A stretch of DNA of 64,000 nt from Sphingobacterium daejeonense (lineage in GTDB: Bacteria; Bacteroidota; Bacteroidia; Sphingobacteriales; Sphingobacteriaceae). Below, piece after piece: positions 27,666-37,452 of the stretch. The stretch lies in contig NZ_LR590470.1 of the NCBI RefSeq assembly GCF_901472535.1, positions 1,302,001-1,366,000 on the forward strand, read 5' to 3'. How positions within the stretch are numbered: position 1 is the stretch's first letter; every line of letters starts with the position of its first letter. Both the position numbers and the translations under genes were made by a program. The notes beneath the pieces were generated by a model, which did not search any database, was not told the origin of the DNA, and saw only the letters and a program-made list of their open reading frames with translations.

Positions 27666-29354
27666 ATGAAAAAATATATTATATTCATATGTGCTGGTTT
27701 TGGTTTATTGACCATGAACAGCTGTACAAAATTAGATCAAGAATTTTATAGTTCTGTAACTCCAGAAACTTTCTTTAAAAGTGAAAAAGATATTAAGGCA
27801 GCATTATTCAGACCATTTACTCATGCAAAATGGTATCTGGGAGAAGATAGATGGAGATTACAAGAATATACAGCAGATAATTTTGCAATTACAACAAAAG
27901 GAAGACATTGGTATAATGGTGGTGAAAACGAAAGATTTCATTACCATCGTTGGACTGCAGATGATGGTTGGATCTGGGGTAGCTGGAGAGGTACACTAAT
28001 GGGAGTAGCTTTAGCACTGGACACTAAAAGTGATTTAGAAAAACTAGATTATACCCAATTTGCTTTAACTGATGAACTTAAAGCTTCACATTTGGCTCAG
28101 CTTGATGCTTTAATAGGATTCTTTTATTTAAGAGGTTTAGATTATTTCGGTGGAATGCCTGTTTTTGAATCTCTAGATCAAGAGTCATTACCTAGAAATA
28201 CAGATGTTGAGTTATTCAATCATATTGAAAAATTATTGAAAGCAGCTCTTGAAAATATACCAGCTAAAGCTGCCGGCGATCCTGAGGAAGGAGCAATTAC
28301 CAAAGGGGCTGTTGCCGCAATGTTGGCCCAATTATATTTTAATGCTGAATCCTATATTAATAAACCAATGTACAATGAAGCTAAAGTTCTAGCTCAGGAT
28401 ATCATTAATAATAAATATGGAACTTATTCACTTGATTCTAAATGGAATGGACCACATTCATTTACAAATAATAAATCGCCAGAGATTATTTGGTCTATGC
28501 CATCTGAGTTCAAAAAATTAGAATATAACTGGTTTTATGCTGATTTTTATCATTATAATACGCGGCAGTATTTTGATCAAGATATGGGAGCGAACAATGG
28601 AGCGCACTTAACACCTTCTCGTAAACCAGATGGTACTAAATACGATTCGGATTTTAAATTAGGTTCTCCATATGAAAAATTCTCTGCCGGAGACTTTAGA
28701 AAAAAACCTTACAAATATCTAGGTAGCGGAAATTATGAAGGTATGTTTATTATTGGTCCACATTTGACGCCTGATGGTAAACCAATTGTTGGTGGTGAAG
28801 AATATAAAGATAAACCTTTGGATTTTGTTGATCAGGTAGGAAGATTCTCAGAAGTTGGTGCTGGGAAAAAATATGCTAACGTAAGTCAATTACCTTCAAA
28901 AATGTCCGAAGGTGAAGAAAATACTGGGGTTAGATTAGTAAAATCTCCTATTCCAAATTTAAATGACAATAGTATGCGTTGGGGAGGGGATCTACCAATA
29001 ATTCGGTTGGCAGAAGTTTATTATATACTCGCTGAAAGTAATTTCAGAACTGGAAATTTAAGCGAAGCTGCAAACCTGATTAATCAGGTTAGAAAACGCA
29101 ATTTTGCTGATGAAAAAGATCCAAACCCTGTAACAACTGCTAATCTAAATAAGTATAGGTTATTAGATGAATGGAGCATAGAATTTTTAGGTGAAGGACG
29201 TAGAAGAACAGATTTAGTTCGTTGGAAAGCATTTACATCTGAAAGATGGTGGGATCATAATCCTAGCAATGCGGCACATTTGAATAGGTTTCCGGTTCCT
29301 AATGAAGCAATCGCAGGAAATAATAATTTAAAACAAAATCCAGGATATGAATAA
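27666..29354 (+). CDS. SusD/RagB-family surface lipoprotein
   Basis: 562 residues from ATG 27666, 7 bases after the SusC stop; a longer in-frame start lies inside susC and is rejected. Lipobox at LTMNSC (Cys about 18). N-terminal SusD part (ETFFKSEKDIKAALF; WTADDGWIWGSWRGTLMG), TPR-like helices (LDALIGFFYLRGLDYFGGMP), C-terminal SusD part (IIRLAEVYYILAESNFRTG; EWSIEFLGEGRRRTDLVRW). Intact, unlike its SusC partner. A terminator follows. Confidence 0.92.
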   Translation: MKKYIIFICAGFGLLTMNSCTKLDQEFYSSVTPETFFKSEKDIKAALFRPFTHAKWYLGEDRWRLQEYTADNFAITTKGRHWYNGGENERFHYHRWTADDGWIWGSWRGTLMGVALALDTKSDLEKLDYTQFALTDELKASHLAQLDALIGFFYLRGLDYFGGMPVFESLDQESLPRNTDVELFNHIEKLLKAALENIPAKAAGDPEEGAITKGAVAAMLAQLYFNAESYINKPMYNEAKVLAQDIINNKYGTYSLDSKWNGPHSFTNNKSPEIIWSMPSEFKKLEYNWFYADFYHYNTRQYFDQDMGANNGAHLTPSRKPDGTKYDSDFKLGSPYEKFSAGDFRKKPYKYLGSGNYEGMFIIGPHLTPDGKPIVGGEEYKDKPLDFVDQVGRFSEVGAGKKYANVSQLPSKMSEGEENTGVRLVKSPIPNLNDNSMRWGGDLPIIRLAEVYYILAESNFRTGNLSEAANLINQVRKRNFADEKDPNPVTTANLNKYRLLDEWSIEFLGEGRRRTDLVRWKAFTSERWWDHNPSNAAHLNRFPVPNEAIAGNNNLKQNPGYE

Positions 29355-29377
29355 ATCCAAATTAAGGATTAAAAAGG

Positions 29378-29405
29378 AAGAGGGATCATTGAATCCCTCT
29401 TTTTT
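29378..29405 (+). terminator. Terminator of second susCD operon
   Basis: Arms AAGAGGGAT (29378-29386) and ATCCCTCTT (29393-29401), then T-run. Confidence 0.75.
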
Positions 29406-29496
29406 ATGTACCCGAATTTAGGTAGTTAAAACCCTTTTTAACAGGTAATAATTCCAATCATAATAGTTGATAATTTCGAATAGATAAAATCAAACG

Positions 29497-30195
29497 ATGA
29501 TGAAGAATAAATTAAGACTATTAATTGGCTGTTTTGTATTGCTGGGATTTTTTGCTGCTTGTGATAAAGATGGCAATGAGATTGAGGATGAAAAGATTTT
29601 AACGGAGAGAATTGAAGATATTATCCCAAAACAATACTTGGATACCTTGAATAAGTTGAATTTTAAAGTAAATCAAGGAGTGAATCCACCAACCGTTAAG
29701 GGAACATTCTCTGTTAAGCCACATGTTTTGGATACAAGTAATATTTCAACCGACCCTCCGGCCTACAGATTTTCTGATGCTGTTTTAACTTTATATGGTC
29801 AGAATAATAATGACTTTAGTATTAAAATGTTGGGGGAGCATTTCCTGAATGATCGAGATACAAGTATTGCGACTGCTATTTCGGGCTCAGGGAATAATTT
29901 TACGATCTATGGCAAAGCAAAATCCAATATTGGAACAGCTTATGCTATTTCGGCAATTCTTATTTCCGGAACATTGGATGGCGAAAATATTAAGAATCTA
30001 CAGACTGGAATTATCATGATTGATGATTCACATGCTACAGGCTTGGTAATCAAAAATGGTCAGGCTAGGATTGCTTTTGATTCTGATTTCATTACCGAGA
30101 AAATTGCTGATGTAGATGATAATAAAGCTAGTGCAAAAAGAGCTTCGACATATAAGAGTAAATCAACAGTTTCTTTAAACCAGATTATTGATTAG
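29497..30195 (+). CDS. Lipoprotein of unknown function
   Basis: 232 residues from a double-Met start. Lipoprotein signal with Cys about 21 (GFFAACDKDG). The mature part is rich in small polar residues and beta-type segments (VKGTFSVKPHVLDT; ITIYGKAKSNIGTAYAISAIL-like stretch). The region FIYGK...SAILISGTLDG resembles no named domain I can place. It follows the susCD terminator by about 90 bases, so it is a separate unit. It could bind a ligand at the surface; function unknown. A terminator follows. Confidence 0.6.
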   Translation: MMKNKLRLLIGCFVLLGFFAACDKDGNEIEDEKILTERIEDIIPKQYLDTLNKLNFKVNQGVNPPTVKGTFSVKPHVLDTSNISTDPPAYRFSDAVLTLYGQNNNDFSIKMLGEHFLNDRDTSIATAISGSGNNFTIYGKAKSNIGTAYAISAILISGTLDGENIKNLQTGIIMIDDSHATGLVIKNGQARIAFDSDFITEKIADVDDNKASAKRASTYKSKSTVSLNQIID

Positions 30196-30251
30196 TGTTA
30201 ATTTTTCATAGATGGATTAAATTAATATTTAGGTTAAAGTGTTGGTAATGT

Positions 30252-30280
30252 AAGCGGGATTTTTTCCCGCTTTATTTTTT
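30252..30280. terminator. Terminator between convergent genes
   Basis: Arms AAGCGGG (30252-30258) and CCCGCTT (30266-30272), loop of 7, then ATTTTTT on the plus strand. Confidence 0.7.
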
Positions 30281-32326
30281 ATAATGGTCATAAATGTATT
30301 TCTGAAGATCCAAAAGCTTTTTCTTTTGAATGAAATAAGAACGCGACAATAGGTTTTGATACTGTTGCATCGCCGTAAACAAATATCCTAAATTACTGTC
30401 ATCATAACTAGAACCATAAAAATATAAAAGCTCATTTTCTGCAAAATGGGTCAAGTATTTAAGGATTTCTGGGCTTAGTTCGGCTTTGATTTCATCACTT
30501 TTCAGGAATTCCGTAATCTCCTCCTTCAATTTTTTTTCTAATGGCTTGTTGTTAGACAATTGAGTCACAATACTTGACATTTCTTGTTGTTGGTAGATGA
30601 AAGCATATTTATTGCTTATCTCAAAATAGAATTGGTATTTTTCATCAAAAACATCATCCAATTCTTTAAATTTATGATAGACATTTCGAAGATCATACTC
30701 TTTATTTGAAACCATTGCCATCTGATAAAAAGATTCAAAAACCCTTTTATTAATTGCGTTCAATTCCGATAATTTCTCATTGTAAATGGCTTCAACTTGG
30801 TTCAAAATATTTCCTGCTTCTTTAGCCTTGTATTTTATTCCATCGTAATCAAAAGTTTTGAGCTTATAGGTCTTATTGGAAATATTTTCTAAAGTGAGTT
30901 TGTCATTTAATAAAGAATTAACTTCAAAGCTCAATTCAACATTTTTATCAGAAAATAACTCATGGATTGGTGTGATTTCTGAGTCGTAATTTACCTCAGA
31001 AAAATCATGAACAAGAGGATTATTATAAGTATAAAATTCATTGAAAATTTCATCAAATTCATTTTTGTAATAATCTAGTTCATACTGAGATTGGAATTCG
31101 GAATTATTTAAATGATTAATCAATCCTTCGTGTTTCAATTCCGAAAACAATAATTTCTGCACTTTTTCGAGCAATACTTCTCTATTCCTGAGAATTTCAA
31201 TTGCAGGTCCGTCATTTTCATGATCTACCAGTACATTTAGTTTGTTGATTGCATTCACACGATCTTCTGTTGATGGGTGGGATGCCCATTGATCTTCAAT
31301 ATTTAATTTTGATTTATTGTATTTTGCACCTGCGTCAATCGTTATTTGTGGAAATCCATTAACTATCTCATATTTGTTTTTCTTTGCCAGGAATAGACTA
31401 ACAGATTTTTGATCTTGATAAATATCTTGTGGCAAAAAGTTTTCACTCATTTTTCTTTCATAGAAATATGTCGCTGTATCAAAAGAGTAGTTTACAAAAC
31501 TAATTCTTAACAACCCATCAGCTAGTGCTTTTGATCCAGAAACATTCACAGATACTGCATCAGCATGAAATTCCATTTCTCTAGAAAGTGCCATGTAATT
31601 GATGTTGATATAGTCATAGAGTTTTTGAAGAATAGTCTGAATCCCTCGGATTGAAAATGTTGAGATATAAAGTGTTAAAGCTATATAACCGCTAAGATTT
31701 GCCATTTTATTCTGTATGCTATTGATAGATTCGTTGTTGTATAGCATGTTGTAAATAATGTTATTAACGTTATAAACATAGCTTCCAACCTTCATGCTGC
31801 GCTGAGAAAAATGTCCAAATTCATGTGCTAATATTGCTTTGAGTTCTTGTTTTGTCAATGAGTTTATTAGACCTATACCGATTTGCAGATTTTTACGGAC
31901 TGGTAAAAACATACTCCAAAAACTGGAATTATAGAAAACTGATGCATTGACATTATGAGAAAGAAATACCTTTTGTGGAAAATCAGTTTTTATTTCCGAC
32001 ACGAGTTCATCGATCATGGCGAAAAGTTCTGGTTGTTCTGCTTCCGTTATTTCAATCAGATCACTTGTATCTGTCTTATTTGAACCGAAAATAAATTTTA
32101 TCAGAAAAAACAAAGTTGTCAACCCGGCAGCAATCAGCCCTAAGCCCAGCCCTATAGTAAGGATATTAGGATAATTGATTATGGACCAAATTCCGATGTA
32201 TCCAAAAAAGATATTGATTCCTATTGTAATGGCTAACAAAAACAGATAGACGACAATAAAAATGAATATCGATATTAAGGTTTTTTTGACCTGTTTTTGA
32301 AATCCTTCTGATTCTTGAATTTTCAT
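30272..32326 (-). CDS. M48-family membrane metallopeptidase
   Basis: 684 residues. Two N-terminal membrane segments (about 18-45 IFIFIVVYLFLLAITIGINI and 55-80 GLGLGLIAAGLTTLFFLI) precede a zinc-protease domain with HEFGH in AILAHEFGHFSQRS (about 168) and the third-ligand region SREMEFHADAVSV (Glu). A downstream segment WASHPSTEDRVNAI is typical of M48 proteins. The C-terminal half is a long helical, Glu/Lys-rich region not seen in small HtpX. M48 enzymes degrade or process membrane and periplasmic proteins. Standalone; substrate unknown. Confidence 0.87.
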   Translation of the reverse strand: MKIQESEGFQKQVKKTLISIFIFIVVYLFLLAITIGINIFFGYIGIWSIINYPNILTIGLGLGLIAAGLTTLFFLIKFIFGSNKTDTSDLIEITEAEQPELFAMIDELVSEIKTDFPQKVFLSHNVNASVFYNSSFWSMFLPVRKNLQIGIGLINSLTKQELKAILAHEFGHFSQRSMKVGSYVYNVNNIIYNMLYNNESINSIQNKMANLSGYIALTLYISTFSIRGIQTILQKLYDYININYMALSREMEFHADAVSVNVSGSKALADGLLRISFVNYSFDTATYFYERKMSENFLPQDIYQDQKSVSLFLAKKNKYEIVNGFPQITIDAGAKYNKSKLNIEDQWASHPSTEDRVNAINKLNVLVDHENDGPAIEILRNREVLLEKVQKLLFSELKHEGLINHLNNSEFQSQYELDYYKNEFDEIFNEFYTYNNPLVHDFSEVNYDSEITPIHELFSDKNVELSFEVNSLLNDKLTLENISNKTYKLKTFDYDGIKYKAKEAGNILNQVEAIYNEKLSELNAINKRVFESFYQMAMVSNKEYDLRNVYHKFKELDDVFDEKYQFYFEISNKYAFIYQQQEMSSIVTQLSNNKPLEKKLKEEITEFLKSDEIKAELSPEILKYLTHFAENELLYFYGSSYDDSNLGYLFTAMQQYQNLLSRSYFIQKKKLLDLQKYIYDHYKK

Positions 32327-32545
32327 GCCTTAGTTAATAATTTGAATCTAATATAAAAATTCCCACCTATGATTTTGCATTGATTTATTTTTTTTAACAG
32401 GCTTAAAATGAATCAAATTGTATCAATTTCTTCCAATTAATTCCATGATTCGAATTTCATAACGTCACCTTTTAGTTTAGCTCTCGATATCAAAAAAACA
32501 GTATTGCATGCAATCGAATGGTTAAATTTTAAAATGTAAAAAAAA

Positions 32546-33181
32546 ATGGCAATTATCTCAAAAGGAATTTTAGGTGCTTACTACGGAAAAGTAGGCGAAG
32601 TAGTAGGAAGTAGCTGGAGGGGAATCAATTATGTAAAATCTCTTCCAAGAAAAATCAAAAGAACAGCTTCAGAAAAGGCATTAAATCAAAGGGCAAAGTT
32701 TGCTATGGTTGCTGGATTTCTCAAACCGCTAAGGGAATTCTTAAAGAAAAGTTTCAATGACAAAGGTCTAGAATTTATGACTTCAAGTAACTATGTGACC
32801 AGTCAACTCCTCAGGAAAGCAATTGTTGGAAAACTTCCATCCTTAACTTTTGACTACTCTAAAGTTGAATTAAGTAAAGGAATGATCTCTAAATTGATGG
32901 ATTTGACACATAAAAATGATGATGGCAAAATATTAGTCAATTGGGTTGATTCTGAATTTTCTCTATTACCTGAGCCAGATGTAAATGTACATATGATAGT
33001 TTATTTAGAAGAAAAAAATCAGTTTCTTCTAGTTCCCAATGTTAAACGATCTGCAAAGGGAATAATGATTACCGAAGATAAATTAGGAAATGGTAGGATA
33101 GCTATTTGGGTTTTTTGTAGCAATGCAGAAATGACAAAATTTTCTGATAGTCAGTTTATTCTCGAAAAAGTTATCTCTTAA
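32546..33181 (+). CDS. DUF6266 family protein
   Basis: 211 residues. The N-terminus ISKGILGAYYGKVGEVVGSS followed by WRGINYVKSLP is the signature of DUF6266, a Bacteroidota family of proteins of about 200 residues with no known function. No signal peptide. The C-terminal half is a beta-rich domain (HMIVYLEEKNQFLLVPN; GRIAIWVFCSN). Alone except for a tiny gene 54 bases downstream. Relatives often occur as scattered paralogues. Confidence 0.75.
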   Translation: MAIISKGILGAYYGKVGEVVGSSWRGINYVKSLPRKIKRTASEKALNQRAKFAMVAGFLKPLREFLKKSFNDKGLEFMTSSNYVTSQLLRKAIVGKLPSLTFDYSKVELSKGMISKLMDLTHKNDDGKILVNWVDSEFSLLPEPDVNVHMIVYLEEKNQFLLVPNVKRSAKGIMITEDKLGNGRIAIWVFCSNAEMTKFSDSQFILEKVIS

Positions 33182-33235
33182 AACCTTTGTTCGAGTCAAT
33201 ATCCAAATTTATGAATGTTTAAAAAGAATCAAAAA

Positions 33236-33418
33236 ATGAAAAATTTAATTGAATTATTATCGGAGATTATAAAATTAATAAGATCATCACCTACAAAGAT
33301 ACCAGGGAAAATCCTGTTGGTTATTAGGTATTTAAGTTTCTTACTTGATATCTTGAAGCAATGGTTCGACAAGGACAATAAAAATGGATCCCAGAGGAGG
33401 AGACTTAAATTTAGTTAA
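33236..33418 (+). CDS. Small protein downstream of DUF6266 gene
   Basis: 60 residues from ATG 33236. A basic, partly hydrophobic helix (LIELLSEIIKLI; KILLVIRYLSFLLDILKQW) and a charged tail RRRLKF. It could be a small membrane-associated protein. Not recognised; the reading frame is supported only by position and length. Confidence 0.4.
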   Translation: MKNLIELLSEIIKLIRSSPTKIPGKILLVIRYLSFLLDILKQWFDKDNKNGSQRRRLKFS

Positions 33419-34589
33419 TTAAAAAAGGGGCTTTCTGCAAGGAAGCCCCTTATTATATTGTGTTAGTTTTAAATGATAGCTTTGATTTTGAAACTCCATA
33501 GATGCGTAATAATTGTATTTTTCTTTGTTCAAAGGGTAGTCCCAACATCCCATTCTATGATAAACCTGGCCCCCGAATCCTGATTTGAATCTATATAGTC
33601 CATACATCGGATGAGATTCATCTGCTTGTGGGGATATTCCAAAAAAGTCATATTCTGTACAGCCTTTTTCTTTCGCTAATTGCATTGCTTTCCATTGCAG
33701 GGCATATGTAGCCATAAAATTTCTGTTTTCGGTAGCAGAAGCTCCATATAAGTAAGTTCCTCTATTTGCAGCTATTACCAAGAACATAGCAGCCAATGGC
33801 TGTCCATCAACCTCAGCTACCAAAAGATAAACCTCTGCAGGAGACAAAGTATCATTGGCTCTGGCACTTAGAACAACTCTAAAATAATTAATATCGTGAA
33901 GGAAAAAGTTATTCCGTTGAGCTGTTTGTCGATATAATTCATACCAAACATCTAACTTATCAATGCCTAATGATTTAATCTCCACGCCCTTTCTTTTGGA
34001 AAGATTGATATTATATCTTGTTTTAGATTTCATGTTTCCCAAAAGTTGATCTTCATTTTGGTTAAGGTCCATGAAAATGGTATTAGAAGGAAGAATATCC
34101 GTATTAGCTTTTCTTAAGTTCCAATTTTCGGTATTAAAGTTTAATCTTAGTTCTTGGATTCTTTTTTCAGGCACACCGATCCAGTTGCCGTGGATGTCAT
34201 AGCAATCTTCTTCTTTTGCCCATAAGGATTCCCAGGAAAGGTCAAAACGGATCATTATGCAAGAAGGGGGGAGGAAACCACGTAAACTTTCCGAAAGTTG
34301 CTCTAGAAAATAGCCTTGGTTTTCTGGGTCAGGTTCAATTTCTGGACCATAAGGAACATAGGCGATACAATGGTCAGCATCCAGATATTGGATGATAATC
34401 AATAAATCACCAACGATATAAGTTTCATCAGAAGGATGGTTAAAAAGATCTGAAGACTTTACCTTAAAGTTGTAGGCTACACTTTGAACGCCTTGCATTT
34501 TCTTCCACCTCAGACCAATAGGCAGTCTGTTGAATAATGGAAGTCTTAAATATTTCCGTTATCTTTTTGTCTTCTAAATTCGCAATCAT
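33419..34589 (-). CDS. FemAB-like peptidoglycan aminoacyltransferase / GNAT (one indel)
   Basis: About 389 residues when one T is removed from the run 34498-34501. Upstream of it the minus-strand frame continues in-phase to an ATG at 34589 with SIIQQTAYWSEV, the usual FemAB opening. As sequenced the open frame starts only at MQGVQSVAYNFKV. Domain features: tandem GNAT-like folds; MKSKTRYNINLSKRKGVEI; GTYLYGASATENRNFMATYALQWKAM (key part YGASATENRNFMATYALQW); YDFFGIS; FKSGFGGQVYHRMG. FemX/FmhB-type enzymes add amino acids to lipid II cross-bridges from aminoacyl-tRNA. In Bacteroidota the exact role is open. Confidence 0.82.
33425..33456 (+). terminator. Hairpin between convergent genes
   Basis: Arms AAGGGGCTT (33425-33433) and AAGCCCCTT (33443-33451), then ATTATATT. 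It overlaps the last codons of the minus-strand FemAB-like gene, so it serves mainly the plus strand. Confidence 0.5.
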
Positions 34590-34718
34590 GTTTGTTCTCC
34601 ATTTTTAGAACCAATCGATTTTTGAAAATCGCTTTGATTTGTGCCAAAAAAATGGCAAACATAGCCAATATAAAATGGGTAAACGAATTTAAATGTCACG
34701 TTGTTTGTTAGAATCCTG

Positions 34719-34922
34719 TTAGTCTTCTTCTAGGATTTCTGCTACTCGTCCAATCTGTCCATCTGTAAGCCTCACTTTAATACCTCTACTATGGTAAGGC
34801 GCCGAAGTTAAAATATCCTTGACGATTCCTTCAGTTAAGTTCCCAGATCGCTGGTCCTTCTTTAGAATGATATTTACGACAATACCAGGTTTTATATTTG
34901 CTCTTGAATTTGGATCGCTCAT
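34719..34922 (-). CDS. YwbE family protein
   Basis: 67 residues matching the short YwbE/DUF2196 family along its whole length: RANIKPGIVVNIILKKDQRS, then LTEGIVKDILT, then HSRGIKVRLTDGQIGRVAEI. It is a small SH3-like beta-barrel protein, cytoplasmic, function unknown; it is often found in Gram-positive and Bacteroidota genomes. Intact. Confidence 0.85.
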   Translation of the reverse strand: MSDPNSRANIKPGIVVNIILKKDQRSGNLTEGIVKDILTSAPYHSRGIKVRLTDGQIGRVAEILEED

Positions 34923-34978
34923 GATGTTTATTTTGTTGAATAGCGAATTTAAGGCATTCCAATAAGAAATCTTGAATT

Positions 34979-35677
34979 TTATTCCACCTTTACAATTCCT
35001 GCATCAGATTGAGTTGACCTGGTATAAGCATATTTCCCGGTCCTATCTTGAAGTATTATTGGCTGTTTGATCAGGTTATAATGTTCTACCTCAAATGTTT
35101 CTGGATCAAGTCCTATTTCAAAATCATAATGAAAGATTCTATGATAATCTTTTATAAATCCCCAGGTATCTAAAGAATAATTATGAACATCAATAGGAAT
35201 AATTTCATTTTCATAATAAATATGATTTTTATCCTTCCCATAGAGGAAGCCGATATATTCAAAGCTATCTAAATCCGCATGCTCTAATTTCTTAAGGGTT
35301 CCATCTTTTTTGACATAGATGCCATTTTTGTCCTTCCAATAAACAGTGTCGTATTTTTCTTTGATATACTTGAAAGTGTTGGGGTCAATTCCTTCTATTA
35401 TACTTATTTCCCATTTTGCTTCAGGATTATTAATGGAATTTCCGTATTTATTTTTGATGGTTGGCGCAGGGGAGTCCTTCGTTAAATTCTCACGGTAAAC
35501 ATGATTTTTATCCATAAAAAATCCTGATACTTTTTTAAAAGTACCAGGATCTCCATCAGGGACTTCGATTATCTGATTATTGTAATTTCTAACTTGAATT
35601 ACTTTTCCTTCGTATTGATAGAAGTTGTCGAATAACTTTTCAAGTTTATCTTTATTATAATCTTTTAGGAATTCCAT
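34979..35677 (-). CDS. DKNYY-repeat protein
   Basis: 232 residues with repeated KDKN-x-[IV]-Y units (FMDKNHVYRENL; WKDKNGIYVKKDGTL; YGKDKNHIYYENEII), the DKNYY family pattern. Each unit carries a Tyr/Val strand and a D-x-x-S/T-F segment (DSFEYIG; DPNTFKYI; DPETFEVE). No signal peptide is visible. Function unknown. It lies between YwbE and the haem oxygenase gene on the same strand, with gaps of about 43-56 bases. Confidence 0.75.
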   Translation of the reverse strand: MEFLKDYNKDKLEKLFDNFYQYEGKVIQVRNYNNQIIEVPDGDPGTFKKVSGFFMDKNHVYRENLTKDSPAPTIKNKYGNSINNPEAKWEISIIEGIDPNTFKYIKEKYDTVYWKDKNGIYVKKDGTLKKLEHADLDSFEYIGFLYGKDKNHIYYENEIIPIDVHNYSLDTWGFIKDYHRIFHYDFEIGLDPETFEVEHYNLIKQPIILQDRTGKYAYTRSTQSDAGIVKVE

Positions 35678-35720
35678 AAGCTTGTAATGTTCGCATATTA
35701 GATATCCTAAATATACCTAA

Positions 35721-36284
35721 TTATTGTAAGCTATTTTCTTTTTGGAAAACATTGCCAAAGTTATAGAAAGTTTGATTTGCTAATTCTATAGCTCTGTCAT
35801 GTTGATTGCTGTCATCCCCAAATCTGTTTAATACTTCAGTGAATCCAGTCCACATAGCTTCACTTTGGTCTCCATAGCCCTCAAAGAATGAAAAACCACG
35901 TGCAATACCAATTTTCCTTAACATCTGAACGATATATGGACCACCCATAATAGAACCTTCTAAAACATATAAAGAACTTAAAGCTTCAAGTTCTGAATGT
36001 ACAGTAGGAGCTATGGCTTGCGGAAGATTGGAAAGTTCATGTCCTAAAGATTTTATATCTCTTTCGATATAGCTCGAATTTCTGCGATTATCTTTGTCCG
36101 GTAAAACTTCAGTAGTGATAAATTTTCCGGTTTCATCTTCTACAGCCTTGAAATAAGCATAAAAACCTTTTAATAATTCAGCATAATCTGCTTCATTCTC
36201 GATTTTTTTAATGTGCCTTACAATATTTGATTCAACCTGTTGATGGGCCGATTTTGTCTGTTCTTTTATTAGTGTACTTAACAT
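35721..36284 (-). CDS. Biliverdin-producing haem oxygenase
   Basis: 187 residues, the compact bacterial haem oxygenase size. The proximal His is in KEQTKSAHQQVES (about His14), and the conserved distal-helix region is ALSSLYVLEGSIMGGPYIVQM (LYVLEGSIMGG). It opens the haem ring to biliverdin, CO and Fe2+ in the cytoplasm. It is the distal member of the haem-uptake locus (TonB receptor and three HmuY proteins upstream on the same strand), so it would release iron from imported haem. A 17-base perfect inverted repeat lies 56 bases upstream. Confidence 0.88.
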   Translation of the reverse strand: MLSTLIKEQTKSAHQQVESNIVRHIKKIENEADYAELLKGFYAYFKAVEDETGKFITTEVLPDKDNRRNSSYIERDIKSLGHELSNLPQAIAPTVHSELEALSSLYVLEGSIMGGPYIVQMLRKIGIARGFSFFEGYGDQSEAMWTGFTEVLNRFGDDSNQHDRAIELANQTFYNFGNVFQKENSLQ

Positions 36285-36339
36285 ATTCTTTTTGTTAAAT
36301 CGTTTATTATTAAAACTGAATTCTTAGGAATTAATTGCC

Positions 36340-36356
36340 CCAAATTTTAAATTTGG
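36340..36356. promoter_or_regulatory. Perfect palindrome upstream of haem oxygenase
   Basis: CCAAATTT-T-AAATTTGG. It could be an operator or a small hairpin after the lipoprotein gene that ends at 36434. It does not match the Fur-like 19-mers of this locus. Confidence 0.4.
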
Positions 36357-36433
36357 TTTTATTCCCTAAGATTGCTAAAAACATTTACCTACATCCTGTA
36401 TTAAATGATTTGTGATATTCGAATTACAATTGA

Positions 36434-37421
36434 TTACTTTATAATTTGAATCGGATGTTTTAACATGGGATTTGACCCTTCTCCATTTGAGGTTATCAAT
36501 CTTATAGTTTGGTCAAGTGTGGATGTAAGTTCACTGTTATAACTTTTTGGAATTCCTAGCTTTAATTTAGCCCCATCATAATCAACTCCTAATATTTGTA
36601 ACATAATATACGAACGGTTACCCTCATTATTAACGTAAGTTAGTAGAGCACCGCTAATCCTAACATCCTTATTAGCATATTTTAAGGGAACTGTGAATTC
36701 ATCACCTGATTTTAACTTTAATGGTTCTGATAATTCTAAATTAGGGTAAGGTGTAGCAGTTAATTCAGTAATATTAACCACGGGTTTGGGACTATGTATT
36801 TCTTGGTTAAATTTGTTCGTAATTTTTGCTGTGTACTCTCCTGGAGGAATTACCTGACCGTTAGGTTGGTCTACAATAAACATAAAACCCGAGAGTGGAT
36901 TCTTTAAAGAGGGGATAGGGTAAAAACTCTTTTTTTGCTTCATTTAATAAAGTAAGTTTATCACTTCCATCTGAAGCCAAATTTAATACAGCAATAAAAG
37001 CAGTTTGTCCTCTTCGATATTTTCTGATTTCTCCTTCAGGGAAAAAAGGTAATTTAGCAGTATTATTTAATTTAATCTCGAAACTTTTGGTTGTTCCGTC
37101 CTCCGCTTTTACTTCGTATTTTAATCCTGTTTTCAATTCTATTTCCTGTTCAGAAGCTGGTGAGATTTTAGCATTCTTTGATACAACAATCTTTGGTTTT
37201 AATTTTTGCGGTATTGGCCATTCACTCATTCCCGGCCAATTAATAATGATATTATTATTTTCAATTATAGCATTTATACTGTCTTTACCGTTATCATAAG
37301 GAATTTTATAAGAGATTATATCAGCGTAAGGTGCTGGCGCAATTATAGTTTCCGTTTTGCATGAAAACAAAAGTAGACATACAAGGAATAATGATGTTTT
37401 GGATATCATGTTCATCTTCAA
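36434..37421 (-). CDS. DUF5018-like lipoprotein (one indel)
   Basis: About 328 residues as one gene after removing one base from the seven-base run 36930-36936 (…LLNEAKK then SFYPIPSLKNPLSG). Lipoprotein signal with Cys in LLLFSCKTE. N-terminal domain (ISYKIPYDNGKDSINAIIE; LKPKIVVSKNAKISP; KYEVKAEDGTTKSFEIKL) is the DUF5018-type Ig-like domain found in Bacteroidota surface proteins. The C-terminal half is beta-rich and not recognised. It belongs to the run of lipoproteins between the HmuY genes and the haem oxygenase; its role there is unknown. Confidence 0.7.
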
Positions 37422-37452
37422 TTTTATTAATAGGTTATTTTAATTGGATTTT

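Noticed and set aside
32546..33418. Prophage remnant (DUF6266 plus tiny hydrophobic protein resembling a holin)
   Set aside because: No phage structural, lysis or integrase gene is nearby.
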